A stretch of 64,000 nucleotides of DNA from Apus apus. Its lineage: Eukaryota > Chordata > Aves > Apodiformes > Apodidae. The stretch spans positions 15,058,001-15,122,000 of the forward strand of contig NC_067285.1 in NCBI RefSeq assembly GCF_020740795.1, read 5' to 3'. A program made the translations under genes and the position numbers. The notes beneath the pieces are model-generated. The model was not told where the DNA came from. It saw nothing but the letters and a program-made list of their open reading frames with translations, and searched no databases. Position 1 is the first letter of the stretch, and the number at the start of each line of letters is the position of its first letter. Positions 9,355 through 24,000 of this stretch are shown one piece after another.

Positions 9355-12300
9355 CGGGTCCCGCGTCTTCGTCTATTTCTGGCCCCCGCACAACGGGAAC
9401 CCCCACGACCTGCTGGACATCAAGCAGATGAGGGACCGCAGCAGCCGCCCTGTAGTCAAGAAAATTAAGCCAGGTCGGTGCTGCCTCGCTCTGCTCCCGG
9501 CCCCGCCGCCCGGGACGGGGACAGCGCCTGCCCGCAGCGGGGCCGGCTGGATCACTGCTCCCGTCCCCGGACAGGCATCTCGGTGGCGGCTGCAGCCCCG
9601 GAGCAAGCGACGCCTTACCTGCGCCCTCTGCTCCAGTTCGCGGCAGCCCACGTCCCCGCTCGGAAGCACAAGGAAACTCCGCTCTATGTCCTGTGCACGG
9701 CGGGCATGCGGCTGCTGCCCGAGAGGTGAGGTCGTGGGGGAAACGAGGGACGTGCTGGGGTCCCGCAGCCACAAGAGGCAGGAAGATGGTTACCTAGTCC
9801 AAAGCCTGAATTAGGAATCCAGGGGGGAATTTGGGAAAGGAAAGGGCATGCAGCTGGGAGGGAGTGTGGAGGGCTGTGGAAGGAGGGTAAGAGCGCACTG
9901 GGAGGAGGCTGAGAGGAGACACATTTTAGTGAAGTCTCAAATGAATAGATCTGGTTTCTTGTCTCCAAAGTGCCATGGGTGCAGCAGCAGCACTCATGGG
10001 GCTGCATGTGGGGTGTGTTGCAGTGGAACTCCCACTGTCTCTTATGTTCCCCCAAGAAGCACCATTGGTGGATTTCCTGTAGCATCTGTCCTTCTACTGC
10101 ACCCTTGCAGGCAGCAAGCTGCAATCCTGGAGGACTTAGCGAGAAACGTGCCTCTGGAGTTTGATTTCCTCTTCTCCAAATCACATGCAGAAGTGATCTC
10201 AGGGAAACAGGAAGGTAGGAGCCACTGCAAAGCACTGCTTGATTGCCTTTAGTAAATTGCTGTAAATTACCTTTTCTGTTTTGTGCAGGTGTCTATGCAT
10301 GGATTGGTATCAACTTTGTCCTGGGCCGGTTTGATCATGAGGAGGGTGAGTCTGGCTGATTGTAGAGCAGCTGGGAGGGTTTGAGCAGAGTCCTGCTGGA
10401 GCTCACCCCAGCACTGGGGCTAAGAGCAAGCTCTGGCCAGACAGTGCCTGACCCCAGCTATATGTGTGAAACTCCTTAGGACCTTAGGGGGCCTCCTTAG
10501 GGGGCACCTCCCCTGGTTACAGGAACAAGTCCCTGTGTGTTCCTGTAGTGGCTTCCAGTGGTGGATGCTTTGGGGGAACCTACAGATCTGGGGGGATGGC
10601 CAGCCCCAAGTTCCATGGCCCACTGCCCTGCAAGTGATCCTGGGGGGCTGCCTGCAGGGGTGGAGGAGCCCCATGAGGCTGCTGAGGGGGTAGTGATAGA
10701 AGGGAGGACATGCTGCCCTGGGCTCTGCCCCTGGCTGACACACTGCTGTGGGTTGCAGAGGACGACGCAATGATCACCGTAGCAGTGGGAGACCAAGGAG
10801 AGTCCCTGGTTCGGAAACGAACAGTTGGGATCTTGGACATGGGGGGGGCCTCTCTGCAGATCGCCTATGAAGTGCCTGACTCTGGAGCCTCCTCCTCCCC
10901 ACAGCAGGTGCGTATCTAGCCAGCTGGCCCCAAGAGCAACCCCTGCCTTCCCTGGGCTGCTGCTGATCACAGACCTCTGCGTCCCCAGGAGGAGGCTGCT
11001 AAGAGCTTGCTGGCAGAGTTCAACCTGGGCTGCGACGTGCAGCACACTGGCCACATGTACCGTGTCTACGTCAACACCTTCCTGGGCTTTGGGGGCAATT
11101 TTGCCCGCCAGCGCTATGAGGACCTTGTGCTGAACCAGACCTATGTGCACAACCGGTATTGCTGCCTCACCTAGTGGTGCCCTGTCTGGGGCATTGCAAA
11201 AATGGGGTGCTGGTTCCTTCACGCTGCCCTCTCCCCATTGGATTTGCCCCAAGAGCCACCTCTGGTGATAACAGCTCCCACAGCCACGCTGGCATCAGCC
11301 TTGTGGCAGCAGCAGGGGCCCTGGCTGGCTCACATTGCACAGGTGCTGCTTTCTCCAAGCCCTGCAGGCGTTATCAGTGCCATAGCTCCCTGCCTTCCTC
11401 CTCCACCCATCAGGGCAGGCTGCGGGGAGGCCCCTCCAGTGGCTTTTGGCTTTTCTTGCTCTGACTTCCCCTGCTTCTCCACCACGAATTTGCTCCAGCA
11501 CATCTTTCCATTGCATCCCCACCTTGAGCTCTCTGTCTCCTGTTTCTCCTTCCCTTCCCAGAATGCTACGTGAAGATGTTGCCAGAGGCGAAGAGGCTTG
11601 GTGCCCAGGTACTCCTGTGCCGGGAGCAAACTCTGCCTCCAGATCCCCAGGGGCTGTGCAGGGGTGTGGATCCCCATGAATTTGGGGTGGTGGCCCTGCC
11701 TTGTTGCACCCTGCAGGTGCTCGGGGCATGTGGCCGCAGGTCAGCCTGACAGACCTGGCTTTGGCAGGAGGTGGCAGGGCAGGTGCCAGCACCAGGGGGT
11801 ACAAAGTGACACGGCCTGGTCTGCTGCAGGGGGTACATGGATGTGGCGCAGCTTTGGGGGTGGTAGAAGATGCCCTGTGCAATTGCCTTTCCTTCCTGGC
11901 TTGTTTTCCAGCCTGCACAGCCAGCAGATGGGGCTGAGCCCTGAGATGCCCTTCCTGGACCCCTGTCTGCCCGTGGGGTTGGAGGACTCGGTGGCCAGGG
12001 GCAGCCAGACACTCTACATGCGGGGGAGAGGGGACTGGCCAGCCTGTGTGGAGCGGCTGCAGCCCCTCCTGGCTGGGTCAAACAGCAGCCAGGCTTCCCT
12101 GCTGGGGACCTACAAAGCCCCCATTGACTTTGACAACAGCGAGTTTTATGGCTTCTCTGAATTCTTCTACTGCACTGAGGATGTGCTGCGCCTGGGCGGC
12201 CAGTACAGTGCCCCCACCTTCACCTCTGCTGCCCAGGTGGGTGCTGCCCCAGCCTGGGGACTGGGGATCCACCGTGCCTGGGACTGGGAGGGAGCAAGGG

Positions 12301-13079
12301 AGCAGGGACCATTCCTTTGCTCTGATCCCCAGCTTCTCTGTTCCCCAGGAGTACTGCAGCCAGCGATGGGAGGTGCTGACCCAGCGCTTCCGTGGTGGCC
12401 TCTACTCAGCTCATGCAGACCAGCACCGGCTGAAGTAAGTAGCTTTGCTGGGAAGGTTCTATGGCCAGACTTCATGTGGGGGTTTTTGCATCTGGCTGAT
12501 GCTCCTGCACACTGTGCCTGCAGGTACCAGTGCTTCAAATCGGCCTGGATGTACCAAGTCCTTCACCAGGGCTTCCAGTTCCCCCTGGACTACCCCAGCC
12601 TGCGCACAGTCCAGCTGGTGTACGACCGGGAAGTGCAGTGGACACTGGGAGCCATCCTGTACAAGACACGGTTTCTGCCACTCAGGTACCATTGGCTTGC
12701 TGATGGCATTGCCTGAGGAAGGGTGGTCGGGGGGGAACAGAATTTACTGCACTGGGTGAGAGCTTTGCACCTCGGCAAAGGAGAGCAGTGGTGCAGGACT
12801 CTAGTGGTACCCCATGGCATCTCATGGCCAGTCCTGGCTCCTCTCCACAGGGATCTCCGGCAGGAGAGCATCCGGCAAGCACACACCTCCTGGCTGCGCC
12901 TCTCTTTTGTCTACAACCACTATCTCTTCTTTGCCTGCATCCTGGTGGTAGTGCTGGCAATAGTCCTCTACCTCCTGCGGCTGCGCCGCATCCACCGCCG
13001 GCAGCTGCGCTTGGCCCAGCTCACCACGCTCTGGCTGGACAAGGTGGTGGTGGTGCCAGGCCAGGGAAATGGGCCATAA
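8893..13079 (+). CDS. ENTPD7: ENTPD7 (LALP1), nucleoside triphosphate diphosphohydrolase 7, 12 exons
   Basis: Endo-membrane enzyme of the GDA1/CD39 family that hydrolyses nucleoside tri- and diphosphates inside vesicles. Coding exons: 8893-8900, 9005-9178, 9268-9473, 9575-9725, 10111-10214, 10289-10345, 10759-10907, 10989-11155, 11912-12236, 12349-12434, 12524-12685 and 12851-13079. They join to 605 aa; human is 604. Apyrase regions are present: [10 protein letters not shown] (84-93), [12 protein letters not shown] (about 169-180), [30 protein letters not shown] and [11 protein letters not shown]. Transmembrane helices lie at about 29-45 and 555-572, the two-anchor layout of the family. The ATG at 8893 is chosen because it gives MARI, as in human, and keeps the N-terminal helix. 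An out-of-frame ATG lies 28 bp upstream. The gene shares its promoter with SLC25A28 and converges on ATP6V0E2. ENTPD4 is the nearest alternative, but the text matches ENTPD7. Confidence 0.97.
8907..8945 (+). other. G-quadruplex-forming run at the ENTPD7 intron 1 donor
   Basis: At least six runs of four or more G, separated by one or two bases, start 6 bp after the GT of the first 5' splice site. Such a run can fold as a G-quadruplex in both the non-template DNA and the nascent RNA; folding is inferred. Confidence 0.6.
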
Positions 13080-14035
13080 CCCTGGTGTTACCATCCAGTT
13101 GCACCAGCAGAACCAGGACTGGCTGACAGCCTGGGCTCTGAGGGCTTGGACTCTCTTGAACAGCATCTCAACTGCACTCCATCTCCACGTCAGAACCAGC
13201 AGAACCTGTGGGCTGAGACAGCCACAGCCACTAGAGCTTTCCTCTCCACCTTTGCATTCCTTGGCCTCTGGCCTTCCCCCTGCTGTGTTCTGTAGAGCAA
13301 AGTCCTCTGCTGCCAGCGGGCTCAAGGCTGCAGCTCAGCAGTTCCTGAAGATAAGCAGAACACTATCACCGAGGCAGCCAACCTGTGGCCTGAAGCACTG
13401 GGCCACCTCATGACTCAGCCGCAGGTTTGCAGAGCAAGCTGGTAAGGTGCTGTAGCTTGTCCCTAGGGGTGGCCTTTCTGTAGTCCCTTATGAATCCACG
13501 TGCTAGAGAGCAGCAATCACCAGCAAAGTTACTGCAAGAACCAGGTGAACCACGAGCACCACTGAGCTGCTCCGCCCAGCCCAGCCCCTCTTGGAGTGTT
13601 AAGAGGTGTCCTGCTCTTTGCCTCATCTTCCCCTCCCAGGATAGTCCCCCTAGAGTCCTAGCCAATGCCCCAGGCTGAGCACAGAGGGCTCAGGGGCTGG
13701 TTCCTCAGGCACCACTCAAGTGGACTGCTTCCTTTCATACATTCCCTCCTGGGCATGTCTGCCCTGTGGTGTCCCACACATTAACTGGGCACTAGTACCA
13801 GGACCAGTGGTTCTCTCTGCCATGAGCGCAGGCTGGGCCGGCCCATGGGGAAACCACCTTGATCCAGCCCAGGTCACTGCTGCAGGGCAAGCCTGGGCTG
13901 TGGCTGTGTGCACAGGCACCAGCCTTCCTCCCCTGGGGCTGGAGCCCCTGATGACTCCATGAAGTTCATAACTTTTTACTTGAACTCAGCTGTTCCCATT
14001 CCTGCAGCAATAAACAAACCCCTTGACCCACCAAG
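13080..14035 (+). other. ENTPD7: ENTPD7 3' untranslated region
   Basis: Non-coding sequence follows the stop at 13077-13079. The first good AATAAA is at 14009-14014, putting the likely mRNA end near 14030. Another AATAAA at 14636-14641 and the A/T-rich stretch at 14740-14775 could serve a longer form that would meet the ATP6V0E2 3' end. The poly(A) choice is inferred. Confidence 0.6.
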
Positions 14036-14690
14036 CACTAGTTTTGTTTTCTAGCAAACACCTCCCCAGCAGTGATGGCTTCAGGCTGGCAGCTTGACAG
14101 GGGCCACTACACATCTGCACAGTGTTACTTTGTGTTGCCACGATGGAGCAATGGAGTTGCTTCTTGCCAGCAGGACAGCTGAGCTCATCTCCTGAGCTGG
14201 TAGCAGCAAGGGAAGCTCTGATTAAAACTGAAATGTTGGAATCCTTGGAGACAGCACTTTTTGCTGCTCCTCTTCTCTCCTAAGATGAAAACCCCCCGGA
14301 AGATGTTGCTCCCTACTTTTTACCTTATTCTCTACCCAGTTTTATGGAGCTTCTTGGGAGAGAGGCCACCAAGCTTCTCCAGCTGCAGCCCAGCCATGGG
14401 GACGGCCCCAGCATGGCTGCCTGCCATCAGGGAGGCTGGGCAGGCACCCAGTTCTCCCTCTAGCATGTGCTGTTGCCTACCTGTGACCTTGATCCCACAG
14501 GATGAGTGCACAGGTGGCATAAAGGATAAAACTTTCCATGCATCAGTGTGCTGCCAACCTCCTGCTCAACAGCTGAGGATCCCAGCCTTGTTTTATGGTG
14601 CAAGAGCAGGGTTAGTGGAGAAGGGAACAAGTCTGAATAAAGTCAAGACTGTTTCCTCAGCCTCAAAGCAGCAAATGACTCTGCCTCCAG
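14036..14690. other. Intergenic gap between convergent ENTPD7 and ATP6V0E2
   Basis: About 0.65 kb separates the proximal ENTPD7 signal (14009) from the ATP6V0E2 poly(A) signal (14712). I see no gene or recognisable repeat in it. It may be the distal 3' UTR of ENTPD7 if the AATAAA at 14636 is used. Confidence 0.5.
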
Positions 14691-14691
14691 C

Positions 14692-15761
14692 ATCACTTAC
14701 TAGAAAAAGGATTTATTTCCACAACACAAATTTAAACACAGATAAATAAATAAATACACAAATTATCTGATAAATAAGGGGAAACCTAAAAAACAACACC
14801 CTACTCAGTTCTCAGAACCCGGACAGAGGCTGGGGTGGCGGTGGTACCTAGACACTACTGCAGCACCCTCACTGTACCACATGAAGCCCCTGCCCTGTAC
14901 CTCAGCACCTCCCTCATCATACCCATGGGGGTCAGGGTCAGCCCTCCCTTCTCACAGCCACAATCTGTCTTAGCAAGGACCACCGTCATCACAGGGGAAC
15001 TGACCATACACTGAGGATGCAGTGGGCTCCTATCTTCACACAAAGAGGGGCAGAGGGGTAGCTGGTGACTGAAATGACCAGGAATATGGCAACTAGTTGG
15101 GGCAGCTTGGGCTAGGGGCAGGGGTTTCAATTAGGGAGCACACTGAGGGAGCATGGCAAGCACTGCAGGGAACAGGATCCGCTGGCAATACACATAGATC
15201 TCTCTCAGGATGTTGCTCAGTGTCAGTGACTGCAGCACATGACCAGCTGAGGGGATCCCTCCCCAGCAGCCTGGCTGCTCCCAGGGCTGGGATGACCAGG
15301 CCCTTGCCCTGGGCAGGGGTGCTGCCTGCCATGCTCAGGGGCTCAGTCATCATTGGTCCTGTCTGCAGTGCTCAGGGTGCGCTGGGGCAGCGGGTCCAGC
15401 CTCCATCCCAGCACCTCTGGGAACTGCCTGGTACAGGAGGATAGAGGCTGGAACAGCAGCGGGAGCTGAGGGAGAAAGGAGAAAAATTAGCACCAAACTG
15501 CACCCACGATGGAGCCCCCACAAACCTTGAGAACAATGGGCCCAGGGGGAAGCACTCAAGTTTGCTCAGTCCCAGCAGAGAGCCAGCAGCCCCACAGCAA
15601 GACAAGCTCATCACAGTCACAATACACAGAAGCCAAAGCATCTCCCTCCCCAGCCAGACACAGGCAGCCAAGCATGGACATCTCTGCCACCCCAGCCTTC
15701 TGCCCACTCACAGTGACGATTTCGGGGGGTCTCTATTCAGGTGCCAGCTCCCAGGGACTGC
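14692..15761 (-). other. ATP6V0E2: ATP6V0E2 3' untranslated region
   Basis: After the stop at 15764-15762 the minus strand runs about 1.05 kb to AATAAA at 14717-14712. No further coding exon is evident. Whether this is one exon or contains a UTR intron cannot be told from the sequence alone. Confidence 0.5.
14739..14776 (+). repeat. Short (AAAT)n-like microsatellite
   Basis: A short TAAA/AAAT-repeat tract, partly degenerate, lies at the 3' edge of ATP6V0E2 on the opposite strand. Confidence 0.6.
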
Positions 15762-16312
15762 TCACTCCCAGAGGAAGCGCACGTACCAGACGGTCTCGTT
15801 CTTCAGCTGCGGCCCGAACAGGGGGTTGGCCTGGGCCAGGATGGCGATGAGCCAGCTGCAAGGAGACCCGAACTGACGTCAGCCCCGACAGAGCGGGAGC
15901 AGGGCCCAGGATCCCGGGACGCTGCTGCCCCGGGAGGTGCGGTGCCCGCGAGCGAGGCAGGCAGGCCGCAGCCCGGAGGCTGCCCCGTTCATCCACGGCA
16001 GCATCCACGGGGCCCGGCGAGCCGAACAGAGGATGGGGGAGGTGTGTGGGGGTCACCAGGGTCCGCGGTACTCACAAGAGGTAGCAGCACACGGCGGTGG
16101 TGACCAGCATCGTGATGATCACCCTGCGGAGACACTCGGCATTAGGGCGGTGAGGCCCGGCGCCGGACCTCCCGCCCCCGGCAGCCCCGCGGTTCGGCCC
16201 CCACTCACCCGCGGTTCGGCCCCTTGGGCACGAACAAGGGGGCTGCGATGCCCACAAGGCCCCAGAAGATGGAGAAGAGGACGAGCGGCAGCGCGAAGCT
16301 GTGCGCAGTCAT
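15762..16312 (-). CDS. ATP6V0E2: V-type proton ATPase subunit e2 (ATP6V0E2), 3 exons
   Basis: Small subunit of the membrane Vo sector of the vacuolar proton pump, which acidifies endosomes, lysosomes and secretory vesicles. Coding exons on the minus strand: 16209-16312, 16076-16123 and 15762-15855. They join to 81 aa, the family length. The N-terminus MTAHSFALP and C-terminus WYVRFLWE match remembered human e2 rather than e1 (MAYHG..., ...KYHWP). The invariant core [15 protein letters not shown] and the FGPQLKNET segment are intact. Two hydrophobic helices are seen at about residues 7-27 and 36-58. Introns split codons, so this is not a processed copy. It lies between ENTPD7 and COX15, where human has no such gene (human ATP6V0E2 is on chromosome 7). 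The start codon is about 260 bp downstream of the COX15 3' end on the same strand. Confidence 0.93.
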
Positions 16313-16560
16313 GGCCGCCCCGCACCTCCGCACCCGCACCCGCCCCGCGTGCCGCCCCGCCCCGCCCACTGCCGCGCCGGGCGGCCAATCCGCGGCCGGA
16401 GCGCCGCGCGCTGCCGCCACCGCCGCCTCCCATTGGTGGAGACGCGAGCCCGGGCGCCCGCCCGCCCGCCGCCAGGGGGCGCAGCGGGACCCCCGCCCGC
16501 CGCCCCGCCCCGCCCCGCCCCCCTCCTCACCTCGCCCCGCAAGGAGGCACCGAGCCAGAC
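16313..16560 (-). promoter_or_regulatory. ATP6V0E2: ATP6V0E2 CpG-island promoter
   Basis: A GC-rich, CpG-dense block lies directly before the ATP6V0E2 ATG, with no TATA box. It holds a CCAAT at 16385-16389 on the plus strand and an inverted one (ATTGG) at 16432-16436. GC boxes lie at 16500-16520. A CTCF-like core is at 16472-16482. The transcription start is not determined. Confidence 0.75.
16466..16486 (+). promoter_or_regulatory. Candidate CTCF site between COX15 3' end and ATP6V0E2 promoter
   Basis: The core CCAGGGGGCGC at 16472-16482 is identical to the one at 8702-8712 and in the same orientation, with a GCCG left flank. Seen directly; occupancy is inferred. Confidence 0.5.
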
Positions 16561-16567
16561 ACAGCAG

Positions 16568-16731
16568 CCGCGCCGCAAAAACGCCTTTATGTTACACAGT
16601 CCGAACTCCCTGCGAGCAGCCCGGCAGCCCCCGTGCACATGGGGTGAGGGGCTCTCTGAGCCTGTGGGTCTGGTAGTGCAGGTCCCCCGGGAGGGCAGGA
16701 CCCCCAGGAGGTCTCTCCCACCGCGGGTGGG
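16568..16731 (-). other. COX15: COX15 short 3' untranslated region
   Basis: After the stop at 16734-16732 only about 160 bp lie before CATAAA (16591-16586 on the minus strand), a known variant poly(A) hexamer. No AATAAA occurs before the ATP6V0E2 promoter, so this variant signal is the best candidate. Confidence 0.5.
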
Positions 16732-20641
<3,910 letters not shown>

Positions 20642-21001
20642 CGCGGATGACCCCGGGAAGCGGCGCGCGCCGCCGGAAGCAGGGCGAGCCCTTCCGGACA
20701 CACCCGGGCGTCACCATGACAATCCCGGGCACGTGACCCGGAGCCAGCAGCGAGCCCCGCGCGCCGCCAGCGCAGGTGAGGGCGCGTGCCGGGCGGGGGC
20801 GGGGCCGGGCGGCGGGGGGCGGGGCCTCCGCCGCGGCGCGTGAGCGAGGAGCGCGCGGGGGCGACCCACCCGCCACCCGCGCCCGCCCCCGCCCGCCCTC
20901 GCGCCCTCCGGCAGCGCGAGCCCGGGCCGCGAGGGGCCGGGGGCGGGGCCGGGGCGGGGCCCGCGGGGCGGGCCGGGCTGACGGCGCCGCTCCCCCCAGG
21001 C
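20642..21001. promoter_or_regulatory. Bidirectional CpG-island promoter COX15/CUTC
   Basis: A dense CpG island continues from COX15 exon 1 (about 20250) through CUTC exon 3 (about 21620). GC boxes of the GGGGCGGGGC type are repeated at about 20800-20825 and 20935-20965. No TATA box is seen. A CAG/GTGAGG donor at 20775/20776 and an acceptor ending at 20999 suggest a non-coding first CUTC exon ending at 20775, with a 224-bp first intron. Confidence 0.75.
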
Positions 21002-24000
21002 ATGGACGGCGGGTTCCTGATGGAGGTGTGCGTGGACTCGGTGGAGTCCGCTGTCAACGCCGAGCGCGGAGGTGAGGCGGGGCGGCCGGGGGGCGGCGGG
21101 TCCCGGCGGGTCCCGGCGGGGCGGCTCTGACGCTCCTCTCCGCAGGTGCCGGCCGGATCGAGCTGTGCGCGGCCCTGCTGGAAGGAGGGACCACCCCGAG
21201 CATGGGTGAGCCCCGGGCGGCGCGGCCCGCGCCCTCCCCGCCCCGGCCCCCGCGCTCCGTGCCCGCGCAGCCTCCGCGCTCCCCGGGCGGCTGCTCCCGC
21301 CCCCGCGGGGGGTGCGGGTCCCTCTGGCCCCTCCGCACGGCGCCTGCCTGCCCGGGCAGTTCCCGCGTTCCTGTCTCGTCTCTCCCGCCCCGCCGGGCTG
21401 CTGAGCCGCCCTCTCCGGCCCGCAGGGCTCCTGCAGGTGGTGAAGCAGTGTGTCCGCGTCCCCGTCTTCGTCATGATCCGGCCCCGCGGCGGCGATTTCC
21501 TCTACTCGGACCGGGAGGTGGAGGTGATGAAGGCCGACATCCGCCTGGCCAAGCTGCACGGGGCTGACGGGCTGGTGTTCGGGGCCCTCACGGAGGACGG
21601 GCGCGTTGATACCGAGCTCTGCACAGCGCTGCTGGGTGGGTGCCTCTGGCCGGGGGCGCTGGGCTGGGCTCTGTGATGCTCGTGCTGTGCGGGGAGTTCG
21701 GTGATGCTCTGCCCCGTGTTGTAGCAGGAGCTGCAGGGTGCTTTGCTGTGCGCGTGTTGTCGGTGGCCTTGCCGTCTTTCTCCAGCTCTGACATACGAGA
21801 TAGGTAGGCAGCTGTCCTCTGTCCCAGGGAGGACAGAGGGTCTCTGTCCCAAGGGCCTCTGTCCCACACAGTTCACAGAGTTTCAGGCCACCTGGGATGT
21901 AATGGCAGGGTCTAAGAGCTGCTGCTTTGGGGCCCCAGAGGATTAAACTGTTGGATTATCTCCTTTCTTCGTTTTCTTTCCCCTTTGTTCTTTTCCTTAT
22001 GTCCCTGCTACAGGTGTCTAGGTTATGTCTCACCTGGACTTTGGCCTTTTCCTTAGCTGACAACTCATCTTTATTTTTTCCTATAACACATCCAATGAGA
22101 CAAAGGTGATGAGAGAGAGGTGGGAACATAAAAAGGCTACTGAAGCTGCAGTGGGGAGTTGTTAGTCTAGGCCCCTAACATGTAGAGAGAAACTATTTTC
22201 TTCCACATTCTTTCTGTGAGATACAGCCAAAGCTAAAAAAGGCTGAGCCTTTCCCTGGTGATGTGGTGCTGAGGTGAATGCGAATGGGTTGCAGGGAATG
22301 CAGCAAAAGAGACAGATCTTTGTCAGGGTTTGTCTCCACTAGACCAATGAGGTGTTCTGCTGGAAAGAGTGTTTCCAGAGCAGAAGAGAGTAGGTTTTCT
22401 TTTAATAAGAATAAATAAGCTTTGCCCAGTGAATGGTGCACCACTGGTGAATTTTGTTGTGGTCTGAGAGCAGAAATTGTAGGTGGGAAAAGAAATCACA
22501 AAAATCAGCTCTCCTGCTTTCAGAGAGCACCAGTCCTGCCCCTATTCCAGGTAAATGAGACAACTTCCCTGCTTCCTTCCTACAGAGAACTGTGGTGGGA
22601 ATGGGGGTTCTGCATGATCCAGATGAGATGAGGGATTTTGCTGTTACTCACAAAAACAAAGGTTTGTTGCTTCATCAAACAGCAGAACTCTTTCCCACTA
22701 AAGAGCCTGGCCAAAGAGCAGCAGCAGCTGTGTTGGTCCCAGCAAGTCATGGGATTCTTCTGAGCTCCCCAGGAATGGCCTGAGAAGCCTTTGCCCTCCT
22801 TCATCTCCCGAGTTTTTCTGGTTCTAGCACAAGGAATTCTCTGTCTGACCACGTGTCTTCTTGTTGCAGCAGTGTGCCGGCCCCTGCCTGTCACATTTCA
22901 TCGAGGTGAGTGGCCCTGGCAGGGACCGGCCGGGTGGGGCAGAGAGGGAGCTGAGCTTCATGTGCTGTGGTTGTTCTTTGGAGGGGGGAAGGCTCTGCAT
23001 GCTGTGCAAGAGCAGGCTGCAGCTGTGCTGTTCCCCCAGGGGGTCCAGGCAGTGGGGCTGTGCCACTGCCCTGTGTGGGGAGAAGGTGTCTGAGGAGCTG
23101 AGGATGGTGGCCCTGCCACTGCTGCCAGAAGTACTTCATGGAGTACTGGAAGAGCTGTGGCTCCCAGCAGGGGTGGCCAGCTGGGAGAAGGGTCTTTATC
23201 GTTGTCTCCTTGACTGCAGAGCTGGCTGGGGGACAGGGCTTGAGCATGATGAGCTGAGTGATTTCTGAGCTGATCTATCGACCTCTCAGCCTTTGACATG
23301 GTGCACGACCCTCTGGTGGCATTGGAGACCCTGATTTCTCTGGGCTTTGAGCGAGTGTTAACGAGCGGCTGCGACAGCTCGGCGCTGGAAGGGTTGTCCT
23401 TGATTAAGAGGCTTGTGGAGCAGGTAATTGTTCCCTGTGCTCACCTGGGTTACTGTGGCTGTTCCCGGGCATTGCCTGGAGGCAGCTCTGTTGTGGTAGC
23501 CCTCGTTTCCCTAAGGGAATTTCTGTCCAGGAGCACTTGCCCCTGTCTGATTTGGCCTTAATCTGCTTTTGCAAGTCCACATGGGCTGAACCCCAGATTC
23601 TCCCACAGCAAAGACTGGTTGGGTTGTTCTTGCTCACAGCCTGGGAGGAGGGCAGTAAGAGTTTGTTCCAGCAGCTGATGTGATTAGCCCAGGTACACAG
23701 CAAAATGCTTGGACAATGGAATCTCTGGAATCTGGAATCTCACGGTTCCTGTTAGGAACCCAGGAGACAACCTGTTAGATGTACCCAAGAGACAGCCAGG
23801 TGGGAGAGAGAGGTAACAGGAAATGGTGATAAGTCATCATAGGTGTAACTGCAGGGTCTTTTCCACTTTTCCTTACAAAACATAATTAGTAAAAAAAAGA
23901 TATGTGAGAGTACGTGAATTGTAAGCCATGGAGGCATCTGTGAGCTTCCTGAAGGTGCTGCATGTAAAGGTTTTTGCTGCCCCACAAATGCGCATGTGGA

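Noticed and set aside
20642-20701. Upstream GTG start extending COX15 by 20 residues
   Set aside because: A non-ATG start is not needed. The ATG at 20641 gives a normal mitochondrial presequence and length.
21636-22869. Extra CUTC exon or nested gene in CUTC intron 3
   Set aside because: The flanking exons join directly in phase, and no conserved frame is visible inside.
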